Position numbers and translations under genes: made by a program. A DNA stretch of 64,000 bases from Anastatus disparis. Lineage: Eukaryota; Arthropoda; Insecta; Hymenoptera; Eupelmidae. How positions within the stretch are numbered: the stretch's first letter is position 1; each line of letters begins with the position of its first letter. Shown here in pieces: positions 59,870 through 64,000 of this stretch. The stretch is taken from positions 558,001-622,000 of the forward strand of contig JAFFSR010000370.1 of NCBI GenBank assembly GCA_017163975.1, written 5' to 3'. The notes beneath the pieces were generated by a model. That model searched no databases. It had not been told where the DNA came from and saw nothing but the letters and a program-made list of their open reading frames with translations.

Positions 59870-61665
59870 TTAATTTTTCCTATTATTAACTCTCGATAGA
59901 GCAACGTATAAGTGAATAAATACTGGTGTTGATAAGTATACACCAACATTATTATAGGATTGTCCTTGAGATTTGTTGATTGTCATAGCAAAACCTAATC
60001 GTAAAGGAAATTGTTTACAACACATATTAAATGGCATTTCTTCTTTGGATGGAGATAATGTTATTTGTAGTATCAAAACTAATTTTTCTACATTTTTTCC
60101 TTTTAAAATTTCAGCGATAATTGAATATTTCATTAGCTTTCTTATTGATAGTCGTGTTCTATTACAAAGGCTGTCATTTAAATTTGAATTTCTTAAAAGA
60201 ATAATAATAGCACCAACTTTTAATTTTAATTTATGTGGTGGGAGTTCATTAGGTGTAATTGAATTTAAAAATTATACTGGTAACATAATATCTCAATTTT
60301 CATCATTATCATCTTCTACAGAATCTGTACTTAAGTATTCAATAATTTGTCCTTCCATAATATCAAGTATTTTATTATTACTATTTATTACGTCATTATT
60401 CGTAGGTGCTAATGTAACTTTATCATTTAAATTTTTATCATTTATTTTTATTTCGTTTCCAAAAATTTCGATAGTAATGTTATTTTCTTGTATTATTATA
60501 TCATTAGGTATTTCGACTAATTCATTTTCTCCTTCATAAACGTTTAAATATTTACCTTCACCTATATTTAATAATGATTGTCTAAAATTATTGTCATCGT
60601 TGGATACCCTGAGGTTTTCATTTAATGTCACATGACTAAATTTTGGCCACGAATAACTGTTCTTGACAGAATTCTCAATAACTTTAGTGCGACTGCCATG
60701 TTTTACATCTGGAAACGTTTGTCTAAAATCCCCTGATACAAGTAATATTTTACCACCAAATATTTCTTTTACATCACATAAATATTGAAACAGACGGTTG
60801 ACTGCTTCAAAAGCATATTTTTATGTCATTTCATCCCATAATACTGTTTGTACTTCTTTCAATTTTTTATCTTATATTGAGTTAGGTTCTACGTTGCATG
60901 TTGTAGACTCTGTGATATTCAGTATCAATTTGAATGTAGTGTGTACTGTTTTTCCATTTTTTAATAAATTAGCAGCAACTCCTGTCCAAGCAACGCATAA
61001 AAATGATATTCTTGAAAAATAGAAATAATCTGTTAAAACGTTAAGAGGCGGTCGGAACCAAATCGGTGACTTGCGGTATATCAAGTCAGCATTTTTCGCT
61101 TTACGATAATATTTTGTATATTTTTATGGCTTAAACTATTTCAAATTATTCTTTATATACATGACTAGAGGAAATGACTATATTTTTACCATATGAATAA
61201 GTTAATTAATTATTATAAGCATTTATTACAAATATCAAACTGACTTGACATATACCGCATGCAAAAAACTGTCGTGTCGATTGTTAGGTGGCATTTTTCG
61301 CTTTATAACGATATTTTGTATATTTTTGTGGCTTTAACTATTTTAAATTATTCTTTATATATATGACTAGAGAAAATGACTATATTTTTACCATATTAAT
61401 AAATGAATAAATTATTATAAGCATTTATTACAAGCACCGTATAAAGTCACCGATTTGGTTCCGACCGCCTCTTAAGTAAATAACTTTTTCCACTTCCACC
61501 TGGCCCATCAATGAAAATACAATTGTTTTTCTTTTTTCTTCATTCTAAAATGCTATCGTAAATAATTTTTTGTTGATCTTTTAATGTATTTACATCGATT
61601 TGTAAATCATTTAACATGTCATATTTTGTAGAAAATTCTGTTGTATCGATAAATGTGTATTGTAA
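59870..61665 (-). pseudogene. Helitron PIF1-like helicase, C-terminal part
   Basis: Read from 61665 downwards: LNDLQIDVNTLKDQQKIIYD, then Walker A IDGPGGSGKSYL (about 61513-61478), interrupted by the MITE at 61045-61471. It resumes with CVAWTGVAANLLKNGKTVHT, motif II LWDEM, VNRLFQYLCDVKEIFGGKI, LLVSGDFRQTFPDV, LNENLRV, GEGKY, EIPNDII, LAPTNNDV, FAMTINKSQGQSYNNVGVYL and LYVALSRV. This is the order of a Helitron superfamily-1B helicase. Stops occur near Walker A (after SILE), after EPNSI and after DEMT, and there is a frameshift near 60290. The HUH replication-initiator half is absent. Confidence 0.92.
61045..61471. mobile_element. TTAA-flanked MITE with GAGGCGGTCGG ends, in the helicase
   Basis: TTAA at 61041-61044 and 61472-61475. 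Tips are GAGGCGGTCGGAACCAAATC and the complement. The interior holds two direct copies (about 202 bp apart) of GCATTTTTCGCTTTA plus TATTTTGTATATTTTT, so the long hairpin is interrupted by a tandem duplication. The second copy is preceded by TGTTAGGTGGC. It lies between Walker A and the next helicase block. Confidence 0.9.
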
Positions 61666-61673
61666 CCTATTAA

Positions 61674-62054
61674 GAAGGGGCCAAACTATCTGTCTTTGTC
61701 TAATAGCGTTTTTCATCATTTATATAAACACTATCCGGTATAACAAGAAAAAAATAGCAGCCCCCGCTAGATATTAGAATAATAAGTAAATTTTGTAATA
61801 AAAATCAAATTTTTTACTGCATAGTTTTTGACTAATTAGAGACCTACTAGCAATCTAGAATATAACCTATCTTTTTTTGGTAGGTCTCTCATTATTCAAA
61901 AACTACGCAGTAAAAAAATTGGTTTGTTATTACAAAATTTACTAATTATACTAATATCTAGCGGGGGCTGCTATTTTTTTCTTGTTATAAAGGATAGTGT
62001 TTATATAAACAATGAAAAACACTATTAGACAGAGACAGATAGTTCGGCCCCTTC
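61674..62054. mobile_element. TTAA-flanked MITE with GAAGGGGCC ends
   Basis: TTAA at 61670-61673 and 62055-62058. The arms are near-perfect: GAAGGGGCC(A/G)AACTATCTGT, CTTTGTCTAATAG, AACAAGAAAAAAATAGCAGC and CCCCCGCTAGATATTAG. The TCTGTC(T/C)TTGTCTAAT block is shared with the MITE at 54504-54882. It adjoins the helicase; the sequence beyond is not recognisably Helitron. Confidence 0.9.
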
Positions 62055-63047
62055 TTAAACGTAAAATAATTGAAAAAGAGAAAGAATAAATTATAAAAGA
62101 CTTATTCTCTCTCTAAACCAAAAAATAAAATCATGTATTAACGTTTTCTCTATTGCGCGCTGAAGAGACAGCAGTAGAAGCTATACAAGCGCGCAATATA
62201 GAGATTAATGTAAATTGATGAGCGCTTGAATGTGTGCGTATACGCGCTTATATAAATGTACGATCAGCACACATTCAACCGTCGCGATAGTTATAAGATG
62301 CGAACACATGTATATAGATTCCCCTCTTTACAGCGCGTAGAAAGGCTTTTACAAGGAGAGATGGAAAGTGAAAGGTGCGGTATGGAAAAGAAAGTGTATT
62401 AAAGACAATGTAAAAGGCGATCCCACTCCTCCTAAGCGATGTAAAAGTACGAGATCGGCGGCCGAATCTGCCAGCGACGAGTTCGAGCTCGCGAGATTGT
62501 ACGGCACTCTTTGGCCTACCTCTGAACAATAAAGTTTAATTAAATTTAAATCGTTATTCTTGACTTGGCACTTGAGGCAACGAATAAAATTAAATAAATT
62601 CCACGTGTAGAGTATTCCTTTGTGGAATTTATCATCTATTAATATTGGTTAATATTACTACTTAACTTCAAATGATTAGTGCTTTGTGTAATTGAAAATT
62701 GAAGTGTTAAATTGTTTAACGCGTGTTATATTAATAACCAAGGAGATTTTATAAGATAAAATAGTCTTCGAATCTTCCTTTTTCTGTTCATAAGATCTTA
62801 ATTTATAACATTGTATTTAAAGTCAATAAGACGAAATAGTCTTATCTACAAGGCTTATAAGAGGCAAACCTAATACTAACCACTAACAATAATAAACACA
62901 TAAAGACCCCGGACTGTACGTGGCAAGGCGTCCACTGCAAAAACGGGTCTGTGTAAAAACCATCTACCTTTCCTTATTCCTTTTTATGCGCATGAAGTGC
63001 AAACCTTTTTCAGGTCATAGGAAAGTAGGTAATTAATAGGTTACAAT

Positions 63048-63064
63048 TGGCGCCCTCCAGTATA
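63048..63064 (+). other. Candidate primer-binding site, gypsy-like
   Basis: TGGCGCCCTCCAGTATA follows GGTTACAAT. The first seven bases match the site used by many Ty3/gypsy elements; the rest does not match a tRNA I recognise. Confidence 0.45.
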
Positions 63065-63451
63065 AGAACTCACGCAAGAGTTTATTGCGTAAAATTGATA
63101 CAAATTCGCACATAAGGCGAAAATAAGTAATATTTTTTTTCTTTTCCTCTCAAAAGCCAAATTGTACATAAAGGTTACAATTGGCGCTTTTCAATTCAGA
63201 TAAATTTCACGATTGAAAGAAAAATCTCACGTAAGAAAGTGTTTTTTTTTGTTTGGGCACAAGAAAGCCATAAATTAAAATCAAAACAAAAATCTAGTAA
63301 GAAGTTTTTTTTTTCCTTTCTCTTTCTTTTTCTCTCTTCGTAACAATTAAAATAAAAAAATATATATATAAAAGTAATGAACAAACGGAAAGTTTGCGAT
63401 TTCATTAAGAAATAATTAGAAAAAACAAATAACCATAATAAGAAAAGCTAC

Positions 63452-63630
63452 ATGCTACAAAAGAAAATAGAAATAAAATTATTACAAAACGCAAAAAACA
63501 ATAAGAAAGACAAATATTATATAATAGAAAAGAGAGAATTAGAAAATATTTTAAAAATAGGGAAAGAACAAATTAATAAACAAAATAAAAATATAGAATT
63601 GTTGAAAATTAGAGTAAATAAATATGAAAA
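63452..63630 (+). pseudogene. A-rich gag-like N-terminal fragment
   Basis: ATG at 63452 opens MLQKKIEIKLLQNAKNNKKD, followed by KRELENILKIGKEQINKQNK and NIELLKIRVNKYENVEN, a lysine-rich, coiled-coil-like start. The frame runs into the Copia LTR at 63631, so only about 60 residues are its own. The position after the primer site suggests gag; no domain confirms it. Confidence 0.35.
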
Positions 63631-63868
63631 TGTTGAAAATATACACACTCATACTAGGTGTCGCCACCTATTGAGAATATTTAGTAGACAGTTGAAGAGA
63701 ATCAAGTTGCGTCTCGTCATCGTTCAGTTCAGTTCAAGTCCGTCTGTTAAAGCCAGAACTTGTATTTCATTATTATACAGAGATCATTTAAATTAATTCA
63801 TTTTGTATAGACCAAATAAAGACTTTTTATTTAATATAAATTGTGCTCTGCATTTATTAATTTTAACA
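63631..63868 (+). repeat. Copia-type 5' LTR
   Basis: The 238-bp segment begins TGTTGAAAATATACACACTC and ends TTAATTTTAACA, giving TGTT...AACA ends. AATAAA at 63815-63820 is the polyadenylation signal. It is directly followed by a Copia primer-binding site. It contains TAGGTGTCGCCACCTA, a short palindrome. The 3' LTR would lie beyond the window. Confidence 0.85.
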
Positions 63869-64000
63869 GGTTATGGGCCCAGAGTGCTTTTAACTGCACG
63901 TTTTATTTAATAAAATTGAGAAAGGAGTTTGTGTGGTTTGGAGTGTGCGTCAATCTGTTTGTTGAATTGTTTTATTGTTCTTTATCTCCTGGTTGAAGCG
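63869..64000 (+). mobile_element. Copia element: primer-binding site and leader, truncated by window end
   Basis: GGTTATGGGCCCAGAG right after the LTR matches the internal initiator-tRNA-Met site used by Copia-type elements. The next ~120 bp is untranslated leader. The gag-pol gene, if present, starts beyond 64000 on the plus strand. Confidence 0.8.

Larger units (their letters stand above)
62059..63630 (+). mobile_element. 5' part of an LTR retroelement (LTR, primer site, leader)
   Basis: A TATA box (TATATAAA, 62249-62256) and polyadenylation signal (AATAAA, 62528-62533) lie upstream of AGGTTACAATTGGCGCC at about 63039-63054. TGGCGCC is the usual start of a Ty3/gypsy primer-binding site. 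The AGGTTACAATTGGCGC string recurs at about 63174-63188, a local duplication. The LTR's left border was not found. The leader runs into an A-rich coding start at 63452, which a Copia LTR interrupts at 63631. Confidence 0.5.

Overview
The window is AT-rich eukaryotic DNA, almost certainly from an arthropod and probably an insect. The evidence is the mix of transposon classes (Tc1/mariner, piggyBac, BEL/Pao, Copia, a Jockey/CR1-like non-LTR element, Helitron), tRNA-derived SINEs and one spliceable intron of about 68 bp. No bacterial gene organisation is present. I recognise no host gene: this is intergenic or heterochromatin-like sequence built of transposons nested inside one another, and nearly every gene in it is broken.

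The dominant feature is a series of foldback elements. Each has two long inverted arms made of degenerate repeats of one short, often palindromic word, and the word changes from element to element: GACGTC (2588-3337), CAATTG/GGAATTCC (4281-5299), CACGTG (6307-17303 and 20375-21252), AGCT (7015-7570), AAGCTT (18590-21360, 27042-32476), AAATATTT (1-701 with 5364-6129), AACGTT (23716-24270), TCAGGTGA (25577-25924) and CATGTGAC-like (37713-40107). Many share near-identical tips, CCC(T/C)(A/G)TTGAAAA, and 2-bp target duplications (CT, GA, TA, AA). A second tip class, CCCACA(T/C)AGCA(T/C)G with TA duplications, bounds the AAGCTT elements and resembles the AAATATTT end. Several arm centres carry AGGTGGC motifs resembling CTCF sites.

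Layout. 1-6.1 kb: an AAATATTT foldback holds a 4.7-kb inverted-repeat element, which holds a dead Tc1 gene and two foldbacks. 6.3-17.3 kb: a CACGTG foldback was split by a BEL/Pao retroelement (itself filled with AGCT repeats, a hairpin and a 3.5-kb CATAAACC array) and by a 4.65-kb piggyBac with 293-bp inverted subterminal arrays and a two-stop transposase. 18.6-37 kb: AAGCTT foldbacks (one with a 23-unit 153-bp array), TA-flanked MITEs and a 28-bp-repeat foldback. 37.7-44.2 kb: the CCCTGTTG element, a purine-rich tract and an LTR-like segment with a hAT MITE. 45-46 kb: a non-LTR endonuclease fragment. 47.6-49.6 kb: a 2-kb foldback. 52-58.6 kb: SINEs, a TTAA MITE and a pseudogene of an uncharacterised transposase-like family. 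59.9-61.7 kb: a Helitron helicase interrupted by TTAA MITEs. 62.2-64 kb: the 5' part of one LTR element, cut by a Copia LTR and leader that run off the end.

The genes do not form a pathway. The insertions do give a relative chronology, and several inverted arms act as internal empty-site controls that prove target-site duplications without any outside sequence.
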